From contig NZ_AUID01000006.1 of NCBI RefSeq assembly GCF_000423525.1, positions 62,001 to 126,000 on the forward strand: 64,000 nucleotides of DNA, given 5' to 3'. Of the stretch, positions 26,755 through 35,503 are shown piece after piece. The position numbers and the translations under genes are program-made. This DNA comes from Proteocatella sphenisci DSM 23131. GTDB taxonomy: Bacteria; Bacillota; Clostridia; Peptostreptococcales; Filifactoraceae. The notes under the pieces are model-generated. The model was not told where the DNA came from. It saw nothing but the letters and a program-made list of their open reading frames with translations, and ran no database searches. Each line of letters starts with the position of its first letter. Positions within the stretch are counted from its first letter, which is position 1.

Positions 26755-26791
26755 CACTAAAATAGATTATTATTTTGAAAGGGGGGAGAAT

Positions 26792-27895
26792 ATGGACAGA
26801 TTTACTGTAACGGGAAAAATGAGGATTGCTTTTGCTGTAATGATAATTATTACGGCAGTAATGGCATCATACAACTTTGCCAAAAGTAATTTTCAGGACA
26901 CTCTTATTAAAGATGTTGAGCTAACGGAAAAACTTGAAATTGGAAAGCCTGAGTATGTAGGGTTTGAAGAAATAAATACCGCAGATTACAATCTGGAGAA
27001 AGATGATTCTTCTTCTTATTCTCAGATCGAGATAAAAAACATATCAGATGAAACCCTTTATGAAATAAGTGTTGAAATGGCTGAACAAGAAACTGCCACA
27101 AAAAACCATTTCCTCATACCATCTTATCATATAAGTATCCTCCGATCAGGTGAATCAGCGCTACTTAGCTCTCAACATGAAAATGTAAAGCAGGAGCAGC
27201 CGCTAAAAGTTACAGAGGCGTCTTACAGAGATTCAGAAGGTAATGCTATACTTATATCGGGGTCCTTTGATCAAGGTCAAAGCCGAAATATTAAAGCAGA
27301 GCCTAATATAAAAACAGAATTCAAAAGCCTGAGTGAGGAAGTAGACAAAATCCGTACTGGGGAGATAATTATATCTCAGGACTCAGGACAAAAAACTGCA
27401 CAGGTAGAAGTAACAAATAAATCAAGTGACAAACTCTATGATGTCTATATTAATTTTCAGGAGTATTATGATGGAAAAGCGGTAGGCAACCTATATAGCA
27501 GGCTGGAGGTCTTAGACGGAGGTTTTGGAGGAACAATAAAAATAAATACAAAACCTGATACCGAGCTGAAGATATCTGATATAGGCTACAGACTAAAGAC
27601 TTCTGATAATCAAAATGCTTATGTATATTCTATATATCCCCAGGAAAAAACATACAAGACGAGTCTATATGGGAGCGTGGCAGCATCTAGAACAAGTAAT
27701 CCAGCTATTACCTTTGCAAGACTTGCAGCGATTATTATATTTTTGGAAGTAAACAGAAGAGAAGCAGCATACAGAATAAAAGGTATTAAAGAAGGAAACG
27801 ATGAATATCTCAAAAAAGCAGGATATGCAGCAATAATAAAGTGGATAACTCTTGTTATTTATATAGTCCTTGTTGCAGATTTGTTTATGAAATAA
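26792..27895 (+). CDS. Hypothetical membrane protein with two beta-rich repeats
   Basis: A 367-residue protein with a membrane helix at about 10-28 and hydrophobic segments near the C-terminus (about 308-325 and 345-365). The middle is probably outside the cell and holds two similar blocks: YSQIEIKNISDETLYEISVE at about 76-95 and AQVEVTNKSSDKLYDVYIN at about 205-223, which look like immunoglobulin/CARDB-type strands. No family is recognised. It is monocistronic, with a very strong GAAAGGGGGGAG ribosome site and a terminator behind it. Confidence 0.65.
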   Translation: MDRFTVTGKMRIAFAVMIIITAVMASYNFAKSNFQDTLIKDVELTEKLEIGKPEYVGFEEINTADYNLEKDDSSSYSQIEIKNISDETLYEISVEMAEQETATKNHFLIPSYHISILRSGESALLSSQHENVKQEQPLKVTEASYRDSEGNAILISGSFDQGQSRNIKAEPNIKTEFKSLSEEVDKIRTGEIIISQDSGQKTAQVEVTNKSSDKLYDVYINFQEYYDGKAVGNLYSRLEVLDGGFGGTIKINTKPDTELKISDIGYRLKTSDNQNAYVYSIYPQEKTYKTSLYGSVAASRTSNPAITFARLAAIIIFLEVNRREAAYRIKGIKEGNDEYLKKAGYAAIIKWITLVIYIVLVADLFMK

Positions 27896-27896
27896 A

Positions 27897-27920
27897 AAAA
27901 GAGCCTGAGGCTCTTTTTTT
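27897..27920. terminator. Terminator between converging genes
   Basis: GAGCC-TGA-GGCTC stem flanked by A and T runs on both sides, serving the unknown membrane protein and probably also the speDAEB operon from the other strand. Confidence 0.85.
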
Positions 27921-27935
27921 GATTTATCATTAAAT

Positions 27936-28790
27936 TTACTTGTTTTGTGAAACTATCATTATAAGCTCTCTTAAGAGTTTACATGCCACTGCAGTCGAAA
28001 CGCCGCTGTGGTCATATACAGGAGAAAGTTCATTTATATCAAGACCAACTATATTAAGCTGGCTCAGTTTCATTATAGCTCCAAGAAGTTCGTTGAATGT
28101 AACCCCACCAGCTTCTGGAGTTCCAGTTCCTGGGAATATAGAAGGGTCAAGGACGTCAAGGTCAAGCGTAAAGTAAACCGGCTTGCCCTTCAATCTATCT
28201 ATTGCCTCATCAAGTCTTGTAAAGCTGAACTTATTAGTCTGAACATGATCTTTTCCCCACTCAAACTCGGATCTTTCACCTGAACGAATCCCGAACTGGA
28301 ATATTTTGTCGTCTCCAACTATTTCCCAGCATCTTCTCATAACCGTCGCATGAGAGAGTTTTTCGCCCATGTAATCTTCTCTTAGATCTGCGTGAGCATC
28401 AAAGTGGATTATATGAAGATCTGGATATTTTTCTGCGACGGCCCTAACTGTTCCAAGGGTTACAAGGTGTTCTCCACCTATCATTAAGGGCAGCTTTGAA
28501 TCACCCAGGACTTTTTTTGTAAAGTCTGTTATTGTATCAAGGGTCACTGCAGCATTTCCAAAGGTAAGCTCAAGATCGCCTGCGTCAAATACTGGAATAT
28601 CTTCCAGATCCATATCCTGATATGGACTGTAAGTCTCTATTCCAATAGATTCAGTTCTCATTGCACTGCTCGCAAAACGTGTACCAGGTCGAAATGAAGT
28701 AGTAGAGTCAAATGGAGCGCCAAAAAGCACTATGCCTGACTCGTCATATTCATTTTCACATCCTATGAATGTGGATACATTTCTATTCAT
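27936..28790 (-). CDS. speB: Agmatinase
   Basis: A 284-residue ureohydrolase that converts agmatine to putrescine and urea. The manganese ligands are in GGEHLVTLG, HFDAHADLRED and TLDLDVLDPS, the three arginase-family signatures. Last gene of the operon speD-speA-speE-speB; its start overlaps the speE stop by eight bases. With SpeA it makes putrescine from arginine. Confidence 0.93.
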   Translation of the reverse strand: MNRNVSTFIGCENEYDESGIVLFGAPFDSTTSFRPGTRFASSAMRTESIGIETYSPYQDMDLEDIPVFDAGDLELTFGNAAVTLDTITDFTKKVLGDSKLPLMIGGEHLVTLGTVRAVAEKYPDLHIIHFDAHADLREDYMGEKLSHATVMRRCWEIVGDDKIFQFGIRSGERSEFEWGKDHVQTNKFSFTRLDEAIDRLKGKPVYFTLDLDVLDPSIFPGTGTPEAGGVTFNELLGAIMKLSQLNIVGLDINELSPVYDHSGVSTAVACKLLRELIMIVSQNK

Positions 28791-29637
28791 GGGCCTGGTC
28801 CAGCAAGTCCTTCACGTAGTTTGGAAGTGCAAAACATCCTGTATGAAGGTCAGTATTGTAGTATTTTGTCTTAAGTCCAAGTGCATTCCATCTTGCCGCA
28901 TCGAGGTCTGTCAGTGGATTGAATTTTTTTGATGCAAATCCAAACAGCCAGTGTCCTGACGGATACGTTGGTATATGAGCCTGATACACGCTGCACATTG
29001 GGAAGAACTCTGTGATTCTTTTGTGAGCTCTTTGCATAGAAGCGGCATAGCTGCTGTAGTATGGGCTTTCGTGCTGATTTACAAGAATCCCTGTTTCGTT
29101 AAGCGCCTTGAAGCAGTTTCCGTAGAATTCTTTTGTGAAAAGCCCTTCGCCAGGTCCAAATGGATCTGTAGAGTCAACTATGATAAGATCATATTCATTT
29201 ACCTTGTTTCTAACAAACTTAAGTCCATCTTCATAGAAAAGGTTAACTCTTGGATCATTAAGTTTTGATGAAGTCAGCGGAAAAAACTCAAGTGAAATAT
29301 CTACAACCTGTTTGTCTATTTCAACCATGTCAATCTGCTCGATAGTTTCATATCTTGTAAGTTCTCTTACAGTTCCACCGTCACCAGCCCCTATTACAAG
29401 GACTTTTTTTATATCAGGGTTTGTAGCCATTGGAACGTGAACTATCATATCGTGATAGATAAACTCGTCTTTTTCTGTAACCATCATAAGTCCGTCAAGA
29501 GTAAAGAACTTGCCGAATTCTTTTGATTCAAAAACATCTATTCTTTGAAAGTCACTTTGACCTGAGTAAAGCTGACTTTCTACTTTTATTGAAAAGCGTA
29601 CATCATCTGTATGCTGCTCTGTATACCATAATTCCAT
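28783..29637 (-). CDS. speE: Spermidine synthase
   Basis: A 284-residue aminopropyltransferase that moves the aminopropyl group of decarboxylated SAM onto putrescine. Visible motifs are the nucleotide loop VLVIGAGDGGTVREL, MVEIDKQVVDIS and IIVDSTDPFGPGEGLF. The ATG at 29637 directly follows TTGGAGGGAAAATAAT; upstream codons in frame overlap the speA end and lack a site. One base separates it from the speA stop. Confidence 0.94.
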   Translation of the reverse strand: MELWYTEQHTDDVRFSIKVESQLYSGQSDFQRIDVFESKEFGKFFTLDGLMMVTEKDEFIYHDMIVHVPMATNPDIKKVLVIGAGDGGTVRELTRYETIEQIDMVEIDKQVVDISLEFFPLTSSKLNDPRVNLFYEDGLKFVRNKVNEYDLIIVDSTDPFGPGEGLFTKEFYGNCFKALNETGILVNQHESPYYSSYAASMQRAHKRITEFFPMCSVYQAHIPTYPSGHWLFGFASKKFNPLTDLDAARWNALGLKTKYYNTDLHTGCFALPNYVKDLLDQAHE

Positions 29638-29638
29638 A

Positions 29639-31093
29639 TTATTTTCCCTCCAAAACATTTATTTTTTCAATATTCATATCCTCTGTTCCAGTAAGAAGGC
29701 TTCCCTTTTCTTTGGCAAAGGCTATATAGTCAAGAGAGTCTCTTGATATTCTTTCACCAGGTGCCAGAATAGGGATACCAGGAGGATAACACATTACAAA
29801 TTCACCTGAAACCAGGTTTTCACTTTCTTCTATTGGAACTTGATGTTTTTTACCATAAAAGGCTTCTGTAGGGGAAACTACAACATCTGGTTCAATATAT
29901 TCATGGTCAAACATTCCTGCTGGATCTTTCTGGTAGAGCCTTTTTATTTCAGACAGTGCAGCTATAAGTCTTTCGATGTCGAGAAGCCTGTCTCCTACAG
30001 AAATTATGGCAAGTATATTTCCTACATCGCCAAATTCTATCTGAATTCCATAATTGTCTCTTAAAATATCGTAAACTTCGACTCCTGCAAGGCCCATTTC
30101 TCTTGTATGAATAGAAAGTTTTGTAATATCAAAATCATATACAGTATCACCATTTATGATTTCTTTTGAAAATGCATAGTATCCACCTATGTTGTTTATT
30201 TCTTTTCGTGCATACTCCGAAATCTCCTGAACTTTGTCAAATATCTGCTTTCCATTTAGAGCAAGATTCATTCTGGATATGTCAAGTGATGACATAAGAA
30301 GATAAGAACCGCTAGTTGTCTGGGTAAGATTGATAATTTGCCTTACATATTCAGGATTCATGGCAGGACCAGTAAGCAGGAATGAACTCTGTGTAAGAGA
30401 TCCTCCTGTCTTGTGCATGCTTACAGCCGCCATATCAGCGCCTGCAGCCATAGCGGTAACTGGCATATTGTCTCCAAAATAGAAATGCGTTCCGTGAGCC
30501 TCATCGACAAGCACTTTCATGCCTGCTTCATGAGCCAGTTTTACTATTGATTTAAGGTCTGAGCAGATTCCATAATATGTTGGATTGTTGACTATTATGG
30601 CCTTTGCATCAGGATAATCCTTTATGGCCTGCCTTATGTCAGCTATGGACATTCCAAGTGGAATACCCAGTCTTTGGTCAACTCCCGGATTAAGGTATAC
30701 AGGAGTTACCCCACCTACGATAAGCGCGTTTATGGCGCTTCGGTGTACATTTCTTGGCATTATAATCTTGTCGCCGGGCTTACATACGCTCATTACCATA
30801 GCCTGAACAGAAGAAGACGTTCCTCCTACCATCAAAAAGGCATGGTCAGCGCCAAAAGCCTCAGCAGCGAGTATCTCTGCATCTCTTATTACTGAAGACG
30901 GATGGCACAGATTGTCCAGCATCTTCATGGAATTTACATCCACGGACATACAGTCAGCACCCAAAAATTCCTTCAGCATTGGATTGCCAGAGCCTTGCTT
31001 GTGACCTGGAACATCAAAAGAAACTATTCTCAGTTCCCTGTATTTCTTGAGTGCCTCATATATTGGGGCACTGTTTTGGGAGACTTTATTCAA
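29639..31093 (-). CDS. speA: Arginine decarboxylase (PLP, Orn/Lys/Arg decarboxylase fold)
   Basis: A 484-residue fold type I PLP decarboxylase. The PLP Lys is in [15 protein letters not shown]; other markers are [13 protein letters not shown] and [11 protein letters not shown]. It is the short Bacillus SpeA-type enzyme. The likely start is a TTG at 31093, eight bases behind GGAGG and overlapping the speD stop; upstream in-frame ATGs lie before the ribosome site. The neighbours agmatinase and spermidine synthase show that arginine, rather than lysine, is the substrate. Confidence 0.92.
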   Translation of the reverse strand: MNKVSQNSAPIYEALKKYRELRIVSFDVPGHKQGSGNPMLKEFLGADCMSVDVNSMKMLDNLCHPSSVIRDAEILAAEAFGADHAFLMVGGTSSSVQAMVMSVCKPGDKIIMPRNVHRSAINALIVGGVTPVYLNPGVDQRLGIPLGMSIADIRQAIKDYPDAKAIIVNNPTYYGICSDLKSIVKLAHEAGMKVLVDEAHGTHFYFGDNMPVTAMAAGADMAAVSMHKTGGSLTQSSFLLTGPAMNPEYVRQIINLTQTTSGSYLLMSSLDISRMNLALNGKQIFDKVQEISEYARKEINNIGGYYAFSKEIINGDTVYDFDITKLSIHTREMGLAGVEVYDILRDNYGIQIEFGDVGNILAIISVGDRLLDIERLIAALSEIKRLYQKDPAGMFDHEYIEPDVVVSPTEAFYGKKHQVPIEESENLVSGEFVMCYPPGIPILAPGERISRDSLDYIAFAKEKGSLLTGTEDMNIEKINVLEGK

Positions 31094-31931
31094 TTTCGCT
31101 ACCTCCGCCGTATACATTGAATCCACTGAAGATCTCGATCATTTCTCTTCTGAGATTGTTGGTAATCTCGAGTCTGGCCTTTGGATTGATTTCATAAACA
31201 TCTTTGTTGAAAAGATAGTTTTGAAGCTCTATATCTTTTATAAGCATTTTTGTATGGAAAATATTAGCCTGATATACGTTGACATCTATGGCATCATATT
31301 TTTGTAAAGTTTCGTCCGCTATATAGTCTTGTATGGAAGTAATGTTATGATCTATATAACACTTTTTGCCATCAACATCTCTGGTAAAACCTCTCACCTT
31401 GTAATCGATTGTCATTATGTCGGAATCAAAGCTCCCTATAAGATAATCCAAGGCATTGATTGGTGAAATTTGTCCACATGTGGATACGTCTATATCCACT
31501 CTAAATGTAGCAATGGAGTTATCAGGATGATACTCCGGATATGTGTGCACAGTTACGTGACTTTTGTCCAGGTGTGCTACCACCGTATCTTTCATTTCTC
31601 TCGTATCAAAAAAGAGATTTCTCCCCTGATTGCATGATTCGTCAACCACTTCATCTGGAAGCGCTTCCTCTGCAATCAAAATCGTTACGCTTGCTCCTTG
31701 AGGATCGTAGTCCTGTTTGGAAATATTGAGCACATGTGCTCCAATCATTTCAGTGACATCGCAGAGGATTTTAGTTAATCTCTCCGAGTTATATTGCTCA
31801 TCAATGTAAGCAATGTAATCTTTTTGCTCTCTCTCACTCTTCGCATAACATACATCATAGATGTTGAAGCTAAGTGTTTTTGTGAGGTTGTTAAAGCCAT
31901 ATAGTTTTAGCTTATTTTGCAACCCTAACAT
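31086..31931 (-). CDS. speD: S-adenosylmethionine decarboxylase proenzyme (E. coli type)
   Basis: A 281-residue proenzyme of the long, E. coli-like class. Self-cleavage should occur between Lys and Ser in [14 protein letters not shown], making the pyruvoyl group from that Ser. It supplies decarboxylated SAM to SpeE. First gene of the polyamine operon; the ATG at 31931 follows AAAGGTTGTG. The 3' end overlaps the TTG start of speA, so the genes are translationally coupled. Confidence 0.93.
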   Translation of the reverse strand: MLGLQNKLKLYGFNNLTKTLSFNIYDVCYAKSEREQKDYIAYIDEQYNSERLTKILCDVTEMIGAHVLNISKQDYDPQGASVTILIAEEALPDEVVDESCNQGRNLFFDTREMKDTVVAHLDKSHVTVHTYPEYHPDNSIATFRVDIDVSTCGQISPINALDYLIGSFDSDIMTIDYKVRGFTRDVDGKKCYIDHNITSIQDYIADETLQKYDAIDVNVYQANIFHTKMLIKDIELQNYLFNKDVYEINPKARLEITNNLRREMIEIFSGFNVYGGGSEIE

Positions 31932-32154
31932 CACAACCTTTCTATTTTATATTTAAAATATCAAAAAGTCTAATCAACTTTTAGAGTTAATAATATCAAT
32001 AAAATTAGAAAATGTCAATGAATTATAATTAAGTTTGATAAATGACCAGGCTTGATTACATCAAGCTTTGGAAGGGGTTTATCGTGCTAAACAATACAAA
32101 GACTCCCACTAAAATTATTTTGTAAAAAAAATACACTTTTTTGTAAATAAAGTA

Positions 32155-32184
32155 TTGACAGTTGAATACCCGTTCAACTATAAT
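32155..32184 (+). promoter_or_regulatory. Promoter of the metal-efflux operon with an operator in its spacer
   Basis: TTGACA (32155-32160) and a perfect TATAAT (32179-32184), 18 bases apart. The spacer itself is the palindrome GTTGAATACCCGTTCAAC, the type of site bound by SmtB/CadC repressors. The remaining part of the 31932-32262 gap holds the divergent speD leader and no recognisable gene. Confidence 0.8.
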
Positions 32185-32193
32185 AAAATTGTG

Positions 32194-32219
32194 AACAGTT
32201 GAATGCATGCTCAACTGTT
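32194..32219. promoter_or_regulatory. Second operator of the ArsR/CadC-type repressor
   Basis: AACAGTTGA and TCAACTGTT, 9-base arms around ATGCATGC, just behind the -10 box. The core GTTGA...TCAAC matches the palindrome in the promoter spacer, so a repressor could occupy both. Confidence 0.72.
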
Positions 32220-32262
32220 AAAAAATAAAACATAAAAAAGTAAAATCATATGGGAGGAAAAA

Positions 32263-32628
32263 ATGGCCAAAGAAATAGTAAAAGCGATATATTGTGACTG
32301 TGATACCATACACGAAGATATACTTAATGAAGTCAGGGGTAAAATGCCAGATGATGATGTCTTGTATGAACTGGCAGATTTGTATAAGATATTTGCTGAC
32401 AGTACCAGAGTCAGGATACTCTGGGCCCTGGATCAGAGCGAGATGTGCGTGTGTGACATGGCGGTTCTTCTTGGAATGACCAAATCAGCAATCTCACATC
32501 AGCTTAGGACTCTTAAGCAGACAGATCTTGTAAAGTTTAGAAAAGAGGGTAAAAATGTATTTTATTCTCTCAAAGATGATCACGTAAAAAAGATTCTGGA
32601 GATGGGCATGGAGCACATAAATGAATAG
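32263..32628 (+). CDS. ArsR/SmtB-family metal-sensing repressor (CadC-like)
   Basis: A 121-residue winged-helix repressor. It has a Cys pair near the N-terminus (YCDCDTIHED) and the alpha-3 metal motif CVCDMAVLLG, the Cys pattern of CadC-type Cd/Pb/Zn sensors. The recognition helix is TKSAISHQLRTLK, and the C-terminal helix has the DDHVKKILEMGMEHINE ligands of the alpha-5 zinc site. When loaded with metal it should leave the two palindromes upstream and allow the ATPase gene 26 bases downstream to be expressed. Confidence 0.92.
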   Translation: MAKEIVKAIYCDCDTIHEDILNEVRGKMPDDDVLYELADLYKIFADSTRVRILWALDQSEMCVCDMAVLLGMTKSAISHQLRTLKQTDLVKFRKEGKNVFYSLKDDHVKKILEMGMEHINE

Positions 32629-32653
32629 ACAGGTGAATTAGGGAGGAAATGCT

Positions 32654-34639
32654 ATGACAAATTTAATTGAAGATGCAGAAAAAGGTCACGGACACATTAA
32701 AGACCATGGTGACGGCGGATGCTCTGACTGAGCGTCAAAAACGGAAATAGTTATTTCCAAAGGCAACAACCACATTCATGAAATAGACAGAGGAACACTT
32801 GCAAGAATAATAGCTGCAATTGCCATATATGCAGCAGCATTTATAGTTAAAAATGAACTTACTTCTCTTTCTCTCAATGTGTTAGCCTACCTTATAATAG
32901 GATATGATGTCGTATTGAGAGCTTTAAAGAACATTTTCAAAGGTGAAGTTTTTGATGAGAATTTTCTTATGACTATTGCTACAGTCGGAGCATTTGCCAT
33001 AGGAGAGCATCCAGAAGCTGTAGCGGTAATGCTTTTTTATCAAATTGGTGAATTTTTTCAAGACTATGCAGTAAGTCGCTCTAAAAAATCTATAGCAGAC
33101 CTTATGGATATAAGGCCTGACTATGCAAATCTGAAAATAAATGATGAAGTGTTGGTATTTTCACCTGAGGAAGTTGAAATAGATGACATAATAGTTATAA
33201 AGCCTGGTGAGAGGATACCCTTGGATGCAGTAGTGACAGAGGGTACTTCTTCTGTAGATACCTCCGCGCTTACGGGAGAGTCTTTGCCAAGAAGTGTTAA
33301 AGCAGGAGATGAAATCCTCAGTGGAAGCATAAATATAAACAGCGTAATAGAAGCCAGAGTGATCAGAAAATATAAAGAATCTACGGTAAGTCGTATATTA
33401 GACCTTGTAGAAAATGCAGCCAGCAAAAAATCCAAGTCAGAAAAATTTATTACCAGATTTGCAAGATACTATACACCGGCAGTGGTTGCAATGGCAGCGA
33501 TATTGGCTTTTGCAGTACCGATGGTGAGCGGAGGCAGTTTTTCACAGTGGATATCCAGAGCCCTCATATTTCTTGTTATATCCTGCCCCTGTGCACTGGT
33601 AATTTCAGTTCCACTAAGCTTTTTTGGAGGAATAGGGGGTGCGTCAAGAAGAGGTATCCTTATAAAAGGAAGCAATTATCTAGAATCTCTGGCTATGACT
33701 GAAATCGTAGTGTTTGATAAGACTGGAACCCTTACAAAAGGGGTATTTGAAGTTCATGGGGTAAAGCCTTCTCGTAATCCAGGTTCAGCCAATATTAGTG
33801 GCGAAGAATTGCTTGAATTTGCAGCATACGCAGAGAACTATTCAAATCATCCGATTTCAGTTTCTCTCAAAAAAGCTTATGGAAATACAATTGACAGAAA
33901 GAGAATAGGTACAGTTGAGGAAATTGCCGGTCATGGAGTAAAGGCTATGGTTGATGGCAAAACTGTATATGCAGGCAACAACAGGCTGATGGAGATTTTC
34001 GAAATAGGATTTGACAGTGAAGATATAGCAGGAACGGTGGTTCATGTTGCTATAAATGGAAGATATGCAGGTCACATAATGATCTCAGATGAATTAAAGG
34101 ACGATTCGATTGCTACTATTGAAGAACTGAAAAAATCAGGAATCAAAAAAACAGTCATACTGACGGGAGACTCAAAATCAGCAGCAGATTCAGCCGCAAA
34201 CTTGCTTGGAGCGGATCAAGTATATTCAGAACTGCTTCCTGGGGATAAAGTAGATAAAATAGAAGAGTTAATGAAAGACTTATCCACAAAAGGCAAGCTT
34301 GTTTTTGTGGGAGACGGAATAAATGATGCGCCAGTACTCGCAAGATCCGATATAGGTATAGCCATGGGCGGTCTTGGTTCGGATGCAGCAATAGAAGCAG
34401 CGGATGTAGTTATAATGACAGATGAACCATTTAAGGTCATAGATGCAATAAAGATTTCGAAAAAAACATTAGGAATTGCAAAACAAAATATTATATTTGC
34501 ACTTGCCATAAAAGCCCTTGTAATGATTCTGGGAGCTGCAGGATTGGCTAATATGTGGGCTGCGGTTTTTGCAGACGTAGGAGTTACATTTATTGCGGTA
34601 ATAAACTCCATGAGAGCACTGGTATACGAGGATAAATAA
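32654..34639 (+). CDS. Zn/Cd/Pb-exporting P1B ATPase, probable selenoprotein (in-frame TGA at codon 26)
   Basis: Starting at the ATG at 32654 behind GGGAGGAAAT, the frame runs for 661 residues if the TGA at 32729-32731 is read as selenocysteine. The N-terminus is His-rich (GHGHIKDHGDGG) and ends in C-S-D-U, a CxxC-like metal site with the second Cys replaced. The rest is a normal P1B-2 pump: CPC in the membrane, DKTGTLTKG phosphorylation site, NHPIS, GDGINDAP, and DVG in the last helix. Without read-through, the first possible start is a GTG at 32879 inside the second membrane helix, which would remove the first helix. The sequence between is open and clearly coding (a hydrophobic helix of IIAAIAIYAAAF type). 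Alternative: a nonsense mutation or sequencing error. Confidence 0.82.
32743..32758 (+). promoter_or_regulatory. Bacterial SECIS-like hairpin behind the in-frame TGA
   Basis: GGAAAT / ATTTCC form a perfect six-base-pair stem with the loop AGTT. The loop begins 18 bases after the TGA. Known bacterial SECIS elements have an apical loop with a G in the first two positions, at about 16-37 bases from the UGA; both conditions are met. The stem lies within the coding frame, as required in bacteria. Confidence 0.7.
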
Positions 34640-34640
34640 T

Positions 34641-35351
34641 TCACAATCCAATTATTGAACCAATGTCTGTGAGCGGATATTCTTTGAAATATTTGAGTTT
34701 TAGATTTTTGGATTTTATGAAATTTGTGATTATTATAAAGTCTGGATGATCTTCGAGGTTTCCGTTAAAGATTATATAATCATCTATTTGGCCCGAGCTG
34801 CCACCAAGAAATCCATATTCAAAACCATGGAGCCTTACATGGCCAAGAGATACTTTAAGTACATCGATTTGAGGATAATTTTCTCTGATAGTCCTGAATA
34901 TGCCAGCATCTGAGGTTATTATAGAGTTATTATCCACAGCCACTATATTGCAGTTTGCGTATCCTTGTTTTATGTCAATGATTTTTAAGTCGGATTTTTT
35001 TACTGCCTCTATTATTGAATCATCGGTATAGCTTGTATTATGAATAAAAAATCTTCCCACCTGAACCCCGTTATAGATGGCGCTGGCAGGGTATATCTCG
35101 CCGACAGGTTTTGAGCCTGGGATTATATTGAGAGACTCAAAGCCAGGTCCAAGCTGGTCAGCAATGTTTTCAATTTGGTCTCTTGCAACAATTAGATTGC
35201 CATCTATGAGGAATAAATATATGTCCGGGTGGTCAGAGATTTCTTTATAAACTTTACCAGAATCTTTTATTTCTATTACAATTTTTCCAAGGCTTGTCAA
35301 GAATTCCTTGAGTTTAAGGTCGGCTCTGTTTGATAAAAACACATATTTCAT
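34641..35351 (-). CDS. Uncharacterised protein, possibly GME-fold (DUF6873-like)
   Basis: A 236-residue soluble protein with no membrane segment or signal peptide. The pattern GYANCNIVAVDNNSIITSDAGI and the closing LGHVRLHGFEYGFLGGSSGQ resemble proteins of the guanidine-modifying-enzyme (arginine deiminase-like) superfamily that occur in Clostridia; the central Cys and His could be catalytic. No substrate can be named. It converges tightly on the ATPase gene (one base between the stops) and is divergent from the hemerythrin-GGDEF gene. Confidence 0.6.
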   Translation of the reverse strand: MKYVFLSNRADLKLKEFLTSLGKIVIEIKDSGKVYKEISDHPDIYLFLIDGNLIVARDQIENIADQLGPGFESLNIIPGSKPVGEIYPASAIYNGVQVGRFFIHNTSYTDDSIIEAVKKSDLKIIDIKQGYANCNIVAVDNNSIITSDAGIFRTIRENYPQIDVLKVSLGHVRLHGFEYGFLGGSSGQIDDYIIFNGNLEDHPDFIIITNFIKSKNLKLKYFKEYPLTDIGSIIGL

Positions 35352-35421
35352 TATCTACTCCTTCAGTATATTTTTGACTTATGCATACATTATAGAGTCA
35401 AGCCCCTAATATTGCAAGGCA

Positions 35422-35464
35422 TCAGATGATTGTTATTGACTATCATCTGAGTCTTTGTTATACT
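35422..35464 (+). promoter_or_regulatory. Promoter with overlapping inverted repeat
   Basis: TTGACT (35436-35441) and TATACT (35459-35464) with a 17-base spacer, upstream of the response-regulator gene. The inverted repeat TCAGATGAT / ATCATCTGA (35422-35430 and 35442-35450) brackets the -35 box, so it may be an operator. Confidence 0.55.
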
Positions 35465-35503
35465 TTGGAGATATAAAATAAAACAGACATACCTGGAGGT
35501 AAA

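Noticed and set aside
32879-34639. The metal ATPase starting at the GTG at 32879, without read-through of the TGA
   Set aside because: This start lies within the second membrane helix, has no ribosome site, and would discard a clear first helix and the His-rich metal site.
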